Of a stretch of DNA of 64,000 nucleotides, positions 6,787 to 15,108 are shown piece after piece (within the stretch, counting starts at the first letter, position 1; every line of letters starts with the position of its first letter). This DNA is from Micromonospora saelicesensis. GTDB lineage: Bacteria > Actinomycetota > Actinomycetes > Mycobacteriales > Micromonosporaceae. The DNA lies in the NCBI RefSeq assembly GCF_900091575.1, contig NZ_FMCR01000001.1:992001-1056000 (forward strand), in the 5' to 3' direction. The notes below the pieces were generated by a model that saw only the letters and a program-made list of their open reading frames with translations, did no database searches and had not been told where the DNA came from. A program made the position numbers and the translations under genes.

Positions 6787-9147
6787 TCAGGCGTTGACCG
6801 TCTCCGGGCGGTGATCGGTGCTGCCCGCGCCGGTGTTGCCATCGGCGTCCGAGTCGGACATCGCGATGCCCTTGCGCTTGCTGAACACCACCGACGCCAC
6901 GATGATCAGCGTCGCGACCAGCGCGATGCCGACCCGCAGGCCGACGTTGCGCTCGTCGCCGACGCTCCAGGCCACCACGGCGGGAGCGATCAGCAGCGAG
7001 ACCAGGTTCATCACCTTGAGCAGCGGGTTGATCGCCGGGCCGGCGGTGTCCTTGAACGGGTCGCCGACGGTGTCGCCGATGACCGTGGCGGCGTGCGCCT
7101 CGGAGCCCTTGCCGCCGTACGCGCCGTCCTCGACCAGCTTCTTGGCGTTGTCCCAGGCCCCACCGGAGTTGGACAGGAACACCGCCATCAGCGTGCCGGC
7201 ACCGATCGCACCGGCCAGGTACGCCGCGAGCGCGCCGGGCCCGAGGCCGAAGCCGACAGCGATCGGCGCCAGGATGGCGAGCAGGCCAGGGGTCATCAGC
7301 TCGCGCTGCGCGTCCCGGGTGCAGATGTCGACGACCTTGCCGTACTCCGGGCGCTGGGTGCCGTCCATGATGCCGGGCAGCTCACGGAACTGCCGGCGGA
7401 CCTCCATCACCACGGCACCGGCCGAGCGGGACACCGCGTTGATGGCCAACCCGGAGAAGAGGAAGACCACCGCCGCGCCGATGATCAAACCGACCAGGTT
7501 GCGCGGGTTCGCCACGTTCAGCGCGTTGAGGATCTCGTTGCCGACGTCGCCCACGCCAGCCGTCGCGTACGCGCTGCTGAGCGTGTCGGTGTACGAGCCG
7601 AACAGCGCGGTAGCGGCGAGCACCGCCGTGGCGATCGCGATGCCCTTGGTGATCGCCTTGGTGGTGTTGCCGACCGCGTCCAGCTCGGTCAGCGTGCGAG
7701 CGCCGTGCTCGTCGATGTCGCCGGACATCTCGGCGATGCCCTGGGCGTTGTCGGAGATCGGCCCGAAGGTGTCCATCGCGACGATCACGCCGACAGTGGT
7801 GAGCAGGCCGGTGCCGGCCAGCGCCACCGCGAACAGCGACAGCGTGATGGAGCTGCCGCCGAGCAGGAAGGCGCCGAAGACGCCGGCACCGATCAGCAGC
7901 GCCGAGTAGACCGCCGACTCCAGACCGATGCTGATGCCGGCCAGGATCACTGTCGCCGCACCGGTCTGCGAGCTCTTGCCGATGTCCTGCACCGGTCGGC
8001 GCTTGGTCTCGGTGAAATAGCCGGTCAGCGCCTGGATCGCGGCGGCCAGCACGATGCCGATCACGACCGCGCCGATGGCCACCAGTCGCGGGTTGCCGGG
8101 GGCGTCGGTGAGGCCACTGTCGAACTCGCCGAAGGTCGCCGGCAGGTACGCGTAGGCGGCGATCGCCACCAGCACCGCGGAGAGCACCGCCGACAGGTAG
8201 AAGGCCCGGTTGATCGCGGTCAGGGCGTTACGGTCGGACGCGCGCAAACGGGTGATGAAGACGCCGACGATCGCGATCAGCACGCCGATGGTGGAGATGA
8301 TCAGCGGGAAGACCAGGCCCTGCTCGCCGAAGGCGGCGCGGCCGAGGATCAGCGCGGCGACCAGCGTGACCGCGTACGACTCGAACAGGTCGGCGGCCAT
8401 GCCGGCGCAGTCACCGACGTTGTCGCCCACGTTGTCGGCGATGGTGGCGGCGTTGCGCGGGTCATCCTCGGGGATGCCCTGCTCGACCTTGCCGACCAGG
8501 TCGGCGCCGACGTCGGCGGCCTTGGTGAAGATGCCGCCGCCGACCCGCATGAACATCGCGAGCAGCGCGGCGCCGAAGCCGAAGCCCTCCAGCACGGTGG
8601 GCGCGTCACCCCGGTAGACGAGGACGACCAGCGCCGCACCGAAGAGGCCGAGGCCGACGGTGAGGAAGCCGACGACGCCACCGGTCCGGAAGGCGATCTT
8701 CATGGCGGCCTCGCGGCCGCCTACTCGCTCCCGCGCGGCGGCGGCCACGCGCAGGTTGGCGCGGGTGGCCAACCACATGCCGGCGCCGCCGATGAACGCG
8801 CTGAACAGGGCGCCCACCACGAAGAAGAGTGAGCGGCCGATCTTCACAGCGAGCTCACTGCCATCGGTGTCGTGCACCGGAAGCAGGAAGAGCAGCACGA
8901 CGGCGACGACGACGAAGATCGCCAGGGTGCGGAACTGACGGAGCAGGTAGGCGGAGGCGCCCTCCTGGACCGCCCCCGAGATCTCCTGCATTTTCTCGGT
9001 GCCCTTACCAGCGGCCAGCACCGTTTTTGTCAGGGCGGCAGCGAAACCGAGTGCCACCAGCGCGACAACCGCGGCGATGACGACGTAGGTGACATTGCTT
9101 CCGGTAAGGGAAAGCCCGCCGCCGTCGGCGGCCAAGGTCTCGGACAT
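6787..9147 (-). CDS. hppA: Membrane-bound proton-pumping pyrophosphatase, K+-independent type
   Basis: A 786-residue integral membrane pyrophosphatase that couples hydrolysis of inorganic pyrophosphate to outward H+ pumping. About 16 membrane helices are evident. The substrate site motifs are intact: DVGADLVGKVE with the DNVGDNVGDCAGMAADLFESY block after it, and the C-terminal acidic block around GDTVGDPFKDTAGPAINP. The decisive GNTTKAITKG (near residue 495) has Lys where K+-dependent enzymes have Ala, so this is the K+-independent subclass. The ATG at 9147 is preceded by AGGAGG. It is a single-gene unit by its flanking terminator; the same hppA, anti-sigma, bldG order occurs in Streptomyces. 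Confidence 0.96.
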   Translation of the reverse strand: MSETLAADGGGLSLTGSNVTYVVIAAVVALVALGFAAALTKTVLAAGKGTEKMQEISGAVQEGASAYLLRQFRTLAIFVVVAVVLLFLLPVHDTDGSELAVKIGRSLFFVVGALFSAFIGGAGMWLATRANLRVAAAARERVGGREAAMKIAFRTGGVVGFLTVGLGLFGAALVVLVYRGDAPTVLEGFGFGAALLAMFMRVGGGIFTKAADVGADLVGKVEQGIPEDDPRNAATIADNVGDNVGDCAGMAADLFESYAVTLVAALILGRAAFGEQGLVFPLIISTIGVLIAIVGVFITRLRASDRNALTAINRAFYLSAVLSAVLVAIAAYAYLPATFGEFDSGLTDAPGNPRLVAIGAVVIGIVLAAAIQALTGYFTETKRRPVQDIGKSSQTGAATVILAGISIGLESAVYSALLIGAGVFGAFLLGGSSITLSLFAVALAGTGLLTTVGVIVAMDTFGPISDNAQGIAEMSGDIDEHGARTLTELDAVGNTTKAITKGIAIATAVLAATALFGSYTDTLSSAYATAGVGDVGNEILNALNVANPRNLVGLIIGAAVVFLFSGLAINAVSRSAGAVVMEVRRQFRELPGIMDGTQRPEYGKVVDICTRDAQRELMTPGLLAILAPIAVGFGLGPGALAAYLAGAIGAGTLMAVFLSNSGGAWDNAKKLVEDGAYGGKGSEAHAATVIGDTVGDPFKDTAGPAINPLLKVMNLVSLLIAPAVVAWSVGDERNVGLRVGIALVATLIIVASVVFSKRKGIAMSDSDADGNTGAGSTDHRPETVNA

Positions 9148-9464
9148 CTGTGTCCTCCTGTTACCGAACAATCGCGCCGGTGAGTGGAGACGCACTGACC
9201 GACGCCTGGATGCGGACTCGCAAGCGCGCGCCAACCCACCAGCGGACCAGCGATGAACACCCATACCCGCTGGCTGCGGGATAGGTCACTTGCTGACAAC
9301 CCGGGTACTGTAGCCCTCCGCAGTGTTGGAGGTCACACCCAGGTGGCACCGTGTCGCGATGATCTTCGTCGCTGTGTTATGAAACGAAATCTGATATAGG
9401 GCCCCATCCATGCAAAGAAGGCCGCATCCCCAGCAGGGGACGCGGCCTTACGCAGCGGAACTCG
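9148..9464. other. hppA 5' region
   Basis: About 315 bp without a gene. On the minus strand a GTGACC / TACAGT pair spaced 18 bp around 9310-9345 could be the hppA promoter, which would give an untranslated leader of roughly 150 nt. I found no riboswitch consensus in the leader. The terminator at 9418-9449 closes the upstream bldG operon. Confidence 0.35.
9418..9449 (-). terminator. Terminator after the bldG operon
   Basis: 14-bp arms (9418-9431 and 9436-9449) with one mismatch and a 4-nt loop, 16 bp after the stop of the anti-sigma gene. Confidence 0.8.
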
Positions 9465-9899
9465 TCAGCGGCCGACCGGCCACACCATCCGTACCTCGGT
9501 GCCGATGCCCTCGTCGACCGGGCGCACCTGGAGGTCCTCGACGAAACCGGCGAGCAGCGCGAAGCCCACGCCGGTGGTCAGCGCCTCATCGGTCAGCGAC
9601 TCGTTGGCCAGCTCGTCCGGCGGCAGCGCGGTCAGACCGATACCCGCCTCGATCGGCGCCCGGTCCACCACCCGCACGGCGTACGAGCCACCGTCGGACA
9701 TCTCGACCAGCACCGGATCGGCCAGGCCGTACTGCCGGTGCAGGGCCACCGCGCGCGTGCACGCCTCACCGATGGCCAGGCGCACCTCGTCCAGCAGGTC
9801 CTCCCGCACCCCGGCCCGCCGGGCGACGGCGACGCCGACCAGGCGGGCGGTGCGCACGTGCACCGGAGCGGGCGAGAACGAAAGCTTGACTGTCGCCAT
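9465..9899 (-). CDS. Anti-sigma factor of the RsbW/SpoIIAB type, partner of BldG
   Basis: A 144-residue GHKL ATPase-like protein. The N-box region reads EVRLAIGEACTRAV (39-52). The usual catalytic-metal Asn of this motif is replaced by Arg49, while the following basic/aromatic segment and the GVGFALLAGFVEDL lid remain. It should bind a sigma factor and be released by unphosphorylated BldG. The ATG at 9899 overlaps the bldG stop in GTGATG; the GTG three bases earlier would add one residue. The same gene follows bldG in Streptomyces. Loss of the N-box Asn raises doubt that it can phosphorylate BldG itself. Confidence 0.85.
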   Translation of the reverse strand: MATVKLSFSPAPVHVRTARLVGVAVARRAGVREDLLDEVRLAIGEACTRAVALHRQYGLADPVLVEMSDGGSYAVRVVDRAPIEAGIGLTALPPDELANESLTDEALTTGVGFALLAGFVEDLQVRPVDEGIGTEVRMVWPVGR

Positions 9900-10255
9900 C
9901 ACGCGCCGGCGCCCGCCGAGTCGGCGCTGATCGCCGCGTCGACCGTCGGGTGCAGCGGAAACACCTGGTCCAGCGCGGTGATCCGGAAGATCTTGAGCAA
10001 CGGCTCCTTGTCGCAGACCAGCGCGAACGAACCGCTCGCCGAGCGGAGCCGCTTGAGCGCGCCGACCAGCACGCCCAGCCCGGTGGAGTCGAGGAAATCC
10101 ACCCGACCGAGGTCGACCACCACGTGACGGGCGCCACCGTCGATCAGTTCGAGGAGTCGTTCACGGAGCCGGGGCGCGGTGTAGACGTCCACCTCACCAC
10201 CGACCTCGAGCACCGTGTGCTCGCCCACGGTGCGGGTCGCCAGTGACAGCTCCAT
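9899..10255 (-). CDS. bldG: Anti-sigma factor antagonist BldG (STAS domain)
   Basis: A 118-residue STAS protein. The phosphorylation loop [13 protein letters not shown] places the regulatory serine at residue 57, as in Streptomyces BldG. In the unphosphorylated state it captures an anti-sigma factor and frees the cognate sigma factor, controlling development and stress responses. A strong GAGGAGG Shine-Dalgarno sequence precedes the ATG. It is coupled to the anti-sigma gene and is divergent from the helicase gene, the same arrangement as in Streptomyces. Confidence 0.95.
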   Translation of the reverse strand: MELSLATRTVGEHTVLEVGGEVDVYTAPRLRERLLELIDGGARHVVVDLGRVDFLDSTGLGVLVGALKRLRSASGSFALVCDKEPLLKIFRITALDQVFPLHPTVDAAISADSAGAGA

Positions 10256-10395
10256 CGGTCCTCCTCGCCAGAGCCGTAAACTCTCGTGGGCATCTAACCA
10301 CTACCGCCGGGGCGGCCTGCGAACGCCAGCGGAGGCTTCCCCTTACCCCGGTGTCCGACTTTTCATCTCCGAACACCAGTGCGAGAGTGCAGGGC

Positions 10396-12816
10396 GTGAC
10401 CTCCAACGACTTCAGCTCCGCGCGCGGCACGCCGCGCCACGACCTGGAGTCGTCGTCCGCGGCCACCGTATCCGCTGGTCCCGGCCCCGGGCCAACGCCG
10501 ACCGACCTGCTGCGCCGGCTACGCGCCCGGGGCGCCGCCGACCCGGTCACCCACGTCGAGCGGGTGCCGGCCCGCGCCGGGGTGCCCGCGCCGTGGCCGT
10601 CGTGGGCACCGGCGGAGTTGCGGGCGGCGTTCACAGGGCGCGGCGTGGTCGCGCCCTGGCAGCACCAGGCCGAGGCGGCCAACCTGGCGTACGAGGGCCA
10701 GCACGTGGTCGTCGCCACCGGCACCGCGTCCGGCAAGTCACTGGCGTACCAGCTACCCGCCCTGGCCACACTGCTCGCCGACCCCCGGGCCACAGTGCTC
10801 TACCTCGCGCCGACCAAGGCCCTCGCCGCGGACCAGTTGCGCGCCGTCGCCGCGCTGGAGCTGGAGGGGGTCCGCCCCGCCTGCTACGACGGGGACACTC
10901 CGCGCACCGAGCGGGAGTGGATCCGCCGGCACTCCCGGTTCGTGCTGACCAACCCGGACATGCTGCACCACGGCATCCTGCCCGGGCACGCCCAGTGGTC
11001 CGGTTTCCTGCGCCGACTCGCGTACGTGGTGATCGACGAGTGCCACACCTACCGGGGCGTGTTCGGCTCGCACGTCGCGCACGTGCTGCGTCGGCTGCGC
11101 CGGCAGTGCGCCCGGTTCGGGGCCACCCCGGTGTTCGTGCTCGCCTCGGCCACCTCCGGCGACCCGGCCACCGCGGCCGGACGGCTGACCGGCCTGCCGG
11201 TGACAGCGGTCACCGAGGACGCCTCCCCCCGCGGCGGGGTGACCTTCGCACTCTGGGAACCGCCGCTACTGCCACCCGACTCGTCGGCTTCTTCTCCGGT
11301 GCCGCCACAGGCGACCGGCGAGCACGACGAGCTTCACCAGGTCCGCCGGTCGGCGCTGCGCGAGACCGCGGACCTGCTCGCCGACACGGTCGCCGAGGGG
11401 GTACGCACCCTCGCGTTCGTCCGCTCCCGCAAGGGTGCCGAGGTGGTGGCCGCCAACGCGCGTCGAGCGCTGGACGACGCGGTGCCGGGGCTCGGCGACC
11501 GGGTGGCCGCCTACCGGGGCGGTTACCTGCGGGAGGAGCGGCGCGAGCTGGAACGGGCCCTGCTGACCGGCGACCTGCTCGGCCTGGCCTCGACCAACGC
11601 GCTGGAGCTGGGCGTGGATCTAGTCGGGCTCGACGCGGTGCTGATCTGCGGCTACCCGGGCACCCGGGCGTCGCTGTGGCAGCAGGCGGGCCGCGCCGGG
11701 CGTTCCGGGCAGGAGGCCCTCGCGGTGCTGGTGGCCCGGGACGACCCCCTGGACACCTACCTGGTGCACCACCCGGAGGCGATCTTCGGCGCGCCGGTGG
11801 AAGCGACGGTGCTCGACCCGGCCAACCCGTACGTGCTGGCACCGCAGCTCGCCTGCGCCGCGGTGGAGGCGCCGCTCACCCCTGCCGACCTGGTGCTCTT
11901 CGGCGAGGGGGCGAAGGAGGCGGTCGACGAGCTGGTCGCGGCGGGGGCGCTGCGGCAGCGGCCCACCGGTTGGTACTGGCGGCACCGGGAGCGGCCCGAG
12001 GTGGACCTGCGCGGCGAGGGCGGCGCCCCGGTCGCCGTGGTGGAGTCGTCGACCGGCCGACTGCTCGGCACCGTCGACGGCGGCTCGTCGCACTTCCTGC
12101 TGCACTCCGGCGCGGTCTATCTGCACCAGGGCGTCTCGTACGTGGTCGACCAGCTCGACCTGGCCGACGGTTGCGCGCTGGTGCGTGCCGAGGAACCGGA
12201 CTGGTCCACCCACGCCCGCGACGTCACCGACGTGTCAGTGGTGTCGGTGCGCTCCTACGTGGATGCCGGGCCGGTCGGCATGTTCCTCGGCGAGGTCGAT
12301 GTGACCAGTCAGGTCGTGTCGTACCAGCGGCGGCGGATCGCCACCGGCGAGGTGATCGACACCCGGCCGCTCGACCTGCCCACCCGGGAGCTGCGCACGG
12401 TGGCGGTCTGGTTCACCCTGTCACCGCAGTCGTTGGCCCTCGCCGGGGTCCAGCCGGCCGACGTGCCGGGTGCGCTGCACGCCGCCGAACACGCCGCGAT
12501 CGGCCTGCTGCCGCTGATGGCGACCTGCGACCGGTGGGACATCGGTGGGCTCTCCACCGCGCTGCACCCGGACACCGAGGCGCCGACCGTCTTCGTCTAC
12601 GACGGGCATCCGGGTGGCGCCGGGTTCGCCGAGCGGGCGTACGGGACGGCGGCGGCGTGGCTGCGGGCCACCCGGGACGCGATCGCGGAGTGCGGCTGCG
12701 AGGCCGGCTGCCCGTCCTGCGTGCAGTCACCGAAATGCGGCAACGGCAACAACCCCCTCTCCAAGCCGGACGCGATCCGCGTACTCGACGTGGTGCTGAC
12801 GAACCTGCCGGACTGA
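10396..12816 (+). CDS. DEAD/DEAH-box helicase of the MrfA/YprA family with Zn-binding C-terminal domain
   Basis: About 806 residues. A superfamily 2 helicase core comes first: Walker A ATGTASGKS near residue 107, motif II DECH near 214, then SAT, and a second RecA domain with the motif VI-type QQAGRAGRSGQ. The C-terminal MZB/DUF1998 region ends with four clustered cysteines in CGCEAGCPSC and CVQSPKCG, expected to bind Zn. MrfA-type enzymes translocate 3' to 5' on DNA and repair mitomycin-type damage. The start is uncertain: GTG at 10396 follows a GAGAG-type site, GTG at 10351 is also possible, and any start before 10256 would run into bldG. Orthologues sit at the same place in Mycobacterium and Streptomyces. 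Confidence 0.9.
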   Translation: MTSNDFSSARGTPRHDLESSSAATVSAGPGPGPTPTDLLRRLRARGAADPVTHVERVPARAGVPAPWPSWAPAELRAAFTGRGVVAPWQHQAEAANLAYEGQHVVVATGTASGKSLAYQLPALATLLADPRATVLYLAPTKALAADQLRAVAALELEGVRPACYDGDTPRTEREWIRRHSRFVLTNPDMLHHGILPGHAQWSGFLRRLAYVVIDECHTYRGVFGSHVAHVLRRLRRQCARFGATPVFVLASATSGDPATAAGRLTGLPVTAVTEDASPRGGVTFALWEPPLLPPDSSASSPVPPQATGEHDELHQVRRSALRETADLLADTVAEGVRTLAFVRSRKGAEVVAANARRALDDAVPGLGDRVAAYRGGYLREERRELERALLTGDLLGLASTNALELGVDLVGLDAVLICGYPGTRASLWQQAGRAGRSGQEALAVLVARDDPLDTYLVHHPEAIFGAPVEATVLDPANPYVLAPQLACAAVEAPLTPADLVLFGEGAKEAVDELVAAGALRQRPTGWYWRHRERPEVDLRGEGGAPVAVVESSTGRLLGTVDGGSSHFLLHSGAVYLHQGVSYVVDQLDLADGCALVRAEEPDWSTHARDVTDVSVVSVRSYVDAGPVGMFLGEVDVTSQVVSYQRRRIATGEVIDTRPLDLPTRELRTVAVWFTLSPQSLALAGVQPADVPGALHAAEHAAIGLLPLMATCDRWDIGGLSTALHPDTEAPTVFVYDGHPGGAGFAERAYGTAAAWLRATRDAIAECGCEAGCPSCVQSPKCGNGNNPLSKPDAIRVLDVVLTNLPD

Positions 12817-12856
12817 GCGGCTTGCATGAATCGGCATGGCACGGGGCACAATGATG

Positions 12857-12870
12857 TGGGAGCGCTTCCA
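12857..12870. promoter_or_regulatory. LacI-family (CelR/CebR-like) operator candidate
   Basis: TGGGAGCGCTTCCA differs at one base from the actinobacterial cello-oligosaccharide operator TGGGAGCGCTCCCA bound by CebR/CelR. It lies 45 bp before the start of a tiny gene, just downstream of a plausible TTGCAT / CACAAT promoter with 19-bp spacing, a position suited to repression. No sugar gene is adjacent, so the regulator and purpose are unknown. Confidence 0.4.
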
Positions 12871-12914
12871 TCGATGCCAATGTTGCTATCGCCCCCCGTG
12901 CCCGAGGAGAAGCT

Positions 12915-13124
12915 GTGGCCGACACCATCGCCGAGACCGTCGACCTGCTCTACACCATCGACCAGGACAATCTCACCCTCGACCAGCAGATCGCGCTGGG
13001 GTCGGCACTGGCCGCCCTGGCCCAGGCGGAACGGCTGGAACAGATCAACGAGCGGCTGCGCGGCATCCACCAGGTCCTCAACACCTGGGCGCTGCGGGCC
13101 GCGACCTCCGCCGACAGTCGCTGA
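12915..13124 (+). CDS. Small acidic helical protein of unknown function
   Basis: A 69-residue protein starting at GTG 12915 with an excellent GAGGAGA Shine-Dalgarno sequence 4 bp upstream. The sequence MADTIAETVDLLYTIDQDNL, then ALAALAQAERLEQINERL, is strongly helical and probably forms a coiled coil or helical hairpin. No Cys, signal peptide or membrane segment. It has its own promoter-like region and a hairpin behind it, so it is probably a separate transcription unit. I do not recognise a family. Confidence 0.65.
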   Translation: MADTIAETVDLLYTIDQDNLTLDQQIALGSALAALAQAERLEQINERLRGIHQVLNTWALRAATSADSR

Positions 13125-13131
13125 GGTCTTT

Positions 13132-13167
13132 CGGAGTGATCCTGCTAGGGCACCAGTGATCACTCCG
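13132..13167 (+). terminator. Hairpin after the small helical protein gene
   Basis: CGGAGTGATC (13132-13141) pairs exactly with GATCACTCCG (13158-13167) around a 16-nt loop, 8 bp past the stop codon at 13124. Probably a terminator. Confidence 0.55.
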
Positions 13168-13207
13168 TGCTGGGTAGTCGTCCGGCGACCTCGACGGCTA
13201 CCCAGCA
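13168..13207. promoter_or_regulatory. Second dyad upstream of the LURP-one-like gene
   Basis: TGCTGGGTAG and CTACCCAGCA are exact 10-bp arms (13168-13177 and 13198-13207), abutting the previous hairpin and about 80 bp before the next start codon. It could extend the terminator or be an operator; the sequence alone does not tell. Confidence 0.35.
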
Positions 13208-13289
13208 GCAACTGATCATGGATAGCAGGGGGCACGATGGTTGTCGGGCTGTGCGAGACTCCGGCGCACCAACCCCCAGAGGAGTACAC

Positions 13290-13868
13290 ATGCAGCTCGA
13301 CAACTTGCAGGGCCAGCACCAGTTCCACATCCGCCAGCGACTGCGCATGATGGTCAACCAGTACGAGGTCCGGGCGGTCTCCCCCGACGGCACCGAGGGT
13401 GAGCTGCTGGCGTTCGCGCAGCAGAAGCGGCTCGCCTTCAAGGAGCAGGTGACCATCTACACGGACGACTCCAAGCAGCAGCCTCTGCTCGGCTTCAAGG
13501 CCCGCCAGCGCATCGACCTCGGTGCCACGTACGACGTCACCGACGCGGCTGGCAACCCGATCGGCCTGTTCCGCAAGGACTTCGCCCAGTCGCTGCTGCG
13601 CTCCACCTGGCACGTCGAGCAGGGCGGGCTGCCGCAGGTGACGGGCCAGGAGCGGAGCATGCCGGTGGCGCTGCTGCGTCGATTTGTCGACTCGCTGTCC
13701 TGGCTGCCGTACCACTTCGACTTCACCGCGAACGGCCAGCCGGTCTTCACCGTGGTCAAGAAGTGGGGCCTGCGCGACAAGTACATCGTCGAGGTGCAGA
13801 ACCCGCAGATCGACCGTCGCCTGGTCATCGCGATGGCCGTCGCCCTCGACGCTCTCCAGGCCCGCTGA
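13290..13868 (+). CDS. LURP-one-related / Tubby C-terminal-like protein
   Basis: A 192-residue protein. The pattern FHIRQRLRMMVNQYEVRA, then LLGFKARQRIDLGATYDVTDAAGNPIGLFRKDF and FDFTANGQPVFTVVKKW, is typical of the LURP-one / phospholipid scramblase-like beta-barrel family, with repeated D-x-x-G-[NK]-x-[IV] hairpins. In bacteria these cytosolic or membrane-associated proteins have no assigned reaction. The ATG at 13290 has an AGAGGAG Shine-Dalgarno sequence. No signal peptide or membrane anchor is seen. It stands alone between two hairpins and converges on the tad operon. Confidence 0.8.
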   Translation: MQLDNLQGQHQFHIRQRLRMMVNQYEVRAVSPDGTEGELLAFAQQKRLAFKEQVTIYTDDSKQQPLLGFKARQRIDLGATYDVTDAAGNPIGLFRKDFAQSLLRSTWHVEQGGLPQVTGQERSMPVALLRRFVDSLSWLPYHFDFTANGQPVFTVVKKWGLRDKYIVEVQNPQIDRRLVIAMAVALDALQAR

Positions 13869-13937
13869 CACACCCGGCCCGGAACAGGGCGTTGCGGTGA
13901 CCCTCGGTGGTCGCCGTCGCGGCCACCCACTCCTCGG

Positions 13938-13973
13938 CTGCCGGCCGGGACCTCGACCAGTCCCGGCCGGCAG
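13938..13973. terminator. Bidirectional terminator between the LURP-one-like gene and the tad operon
   Basis: Exact 13-bp arms CTGCCGGCCGGGA / TCCCGGCCGGCAG (13938-13950 and 13961-13973) around a 10-nt loop, placed between two convergent transcription units. Confidence 0.85.
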
Positions 13974-14062
13974 GCCGTCGGGCCGCACTCCACTCTGGCC
14001 ACGCCCGCCAGCCACGGCGGCAGTGGCAGCGGAGACGCCGCCGTGACCGTCAGCCGCCCGGC

Positions 14063-14476
14063 TCAGCCACGCACCGGACCGGCACGGGCGCTCGCCGCAG
14101 CCACCCGGGTCAGGCCGGGTAGCGGCGTGAACGCCACCTCGACCGTCACCAGCACGTCCAGCCCGTCGAGGTGACAGCCGACCAGCCGACCGTCGTTGCG
14201 CCCGGCGAGGTCGGACGCGGACGCACAAGCCGCAGCGTCGCCGTCGAGCGCCCGGGCCGCCCCGGCCAGCGCGCCAAGATCGGCTGCCACCGCCGCCCGC
14301 TGGCGCGCCATTCCGGCGGCGACGATGGCGGCGCCGAACGTCCCGAACACCACGAGGACGAGCCCCATCGCCAGCAGCAGGACCGTCGCTCCACCTCGCT
14401 GCCGGTCCGGCCGACCAGCAACGAGCCCTCCGGCAGCCGGTTCTCGACCGGAGCGCGGTGACGGATCTCTTTGCAC
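14063..14476 (-). CDS. TadE-like pilus/secretion protein (Rv3654c type)
   Basis: A 137-residue protein with one N-terminal membrane helix (ATVLLLAMGLVLVVFGTFGAAIVA) after a basic start. It is followed by RQRAAVAADLGALAGAARAL and paired cysteines, the layout of the mycobacterial Rv3654c-type TadE-like proteins. It is likely a minor pseudopilin or assembly factor of the Flp-type pilus. The GTG at 14476 overlaps the preceding TAG (TAGTG) and has GAGGGGAG 6 bp upstream; a TTG two codons earlier has no spacing for ribosome binding. Last gene of the tad operon. Confidence 0.8.
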   Translation of the reverse strand: MQRDPSPRSGREPAAGGLVAGRPDRQRGGATVLLLAMGLVLVVFGTFGAAIVAAGMARQRAAVAADLGALAGAARALDGDAAACASASDLAGRNDGRLVGCHLDGLDVLVTVEVAFTPLPGLTRVAAASARAGPVRG

Positions 14477-14922
14477 TACCAACTCCCCTCGTGCGCGCCC
14501 GGCTCGACGGCGGCAACGGCGGTGGCGACCACGGTGATCCGCGGTAGCCGGCCGCCCAACGTCCGGACCGGTGCTCGTACCGTCGCCTGCACCCGGTCGC
14601 CGTCGACGGACACCGACACCGCCGCCCCCGGCGGCGCCGCCCGGGCACCCTCCGCGCTGCCGTCCGCGCCCCGGGCGGCGGCGAGCGCAGCCTCCCGGGC
14701 CGCGTGCAGGCAGCCCGCCTGTGCGCTGACGGCGTTGACCGCGGTCAGGCCGGCCAGCAGGAGCAGGAGCAGCGCCGGCAGGCCGGCCGCCAGTTCGGCG
14801 GTGAAGGACCCCCGGTCCCCGCCAACGGTCCCCACGAGGACGCGAAGTCTCCGCCCGTCGCGTGCCGCCAGCTCGGGAACGCCCGACCCTGCATCGCGGC
14901 CGGCCCGCCGGCGCCCGATCAC
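14476..14922 (-). CDS. TadE-family minor pilin
   Basis: A 148-residue protein. GSFTAELAAGLPALLLLLLAGLTAVNAVSAQAGCLHAAREAALAAARG is the TadE signature: a Glu shortly before a hydrophobic helix, then an Ala-rich amphipathic helix with R-x-A-A. It is probably processed by a prepilin peptidase and placed in the pilus as a minor subunit. The GTG start at 14922 overlaps the DUF4244 stop (GTGA). Confidence 0.85.
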   Translation of the reverse strand: MIGRRRAGRDAGSGVPELAARDGRRLRVLVGTVGGDRGSFTAELAAGLPALLLLLLAGLTAVNAVSAQAGCLHAAREAALAAARGADGSAEGARAAPPGAAVSVSVDGDRVQATVRAPVRTLGGRLPRITVVATAVAAVEPGAHEGSW

Positions 14923-15086
14923 TTCAGTGCCCGGTCGATGACGGCGGTCAGCGCCGACTGGACGTTGCCGGAGGTCAGCACCTTCAACAGGATCCCGGCG
15001 AAGGCCACCGCGGCGAGGGTGCCCACGGCGTACTCGGCCGTGTTCATTCCGGCATCGCCGCGCAGGCGAGCGATGAGTTTGCGCAT
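14919..15086 (-). CDS. DUF4244 protein, Flp-type major pilin candidate
   Basis: A 55-residue protein. MRKLIARLRGDAGMNTAEYAVGTLAAVAFAGILLKVL has the Flp pilin layout: a short basic leader, Gly before the mature end, Glu at the fifth position of the hydrophobic helix (MNTAEYA), and a short variable tail. DUF4244 proteins occupy the pilin slot of actinobacterial tad loci. Most likely the major structural subunit. Confidence 0.88.
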   Translation of the reverse strand: MRKLIARLRGDAGMNTAEYAVGTLAAVAFAGILLKVLTSGNVQSALTAVIDRALK

Positions 15087-15108
15087 GACTGTTTCCCTTC
15101 TCGATGGG

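Noticed and set aside
6289..8832. Long plus-strand frame opposite hppA
   Set aside because: Antisense shadow of the pyrophosphatase; no domain, ribosome site or hydrophobic pattern of its own.
9148..9417. Riboswitch in the hppA leader
   Set aside because: The leader is long enough but I could not find the conserved blocks of c-di-AMP or other known classes.
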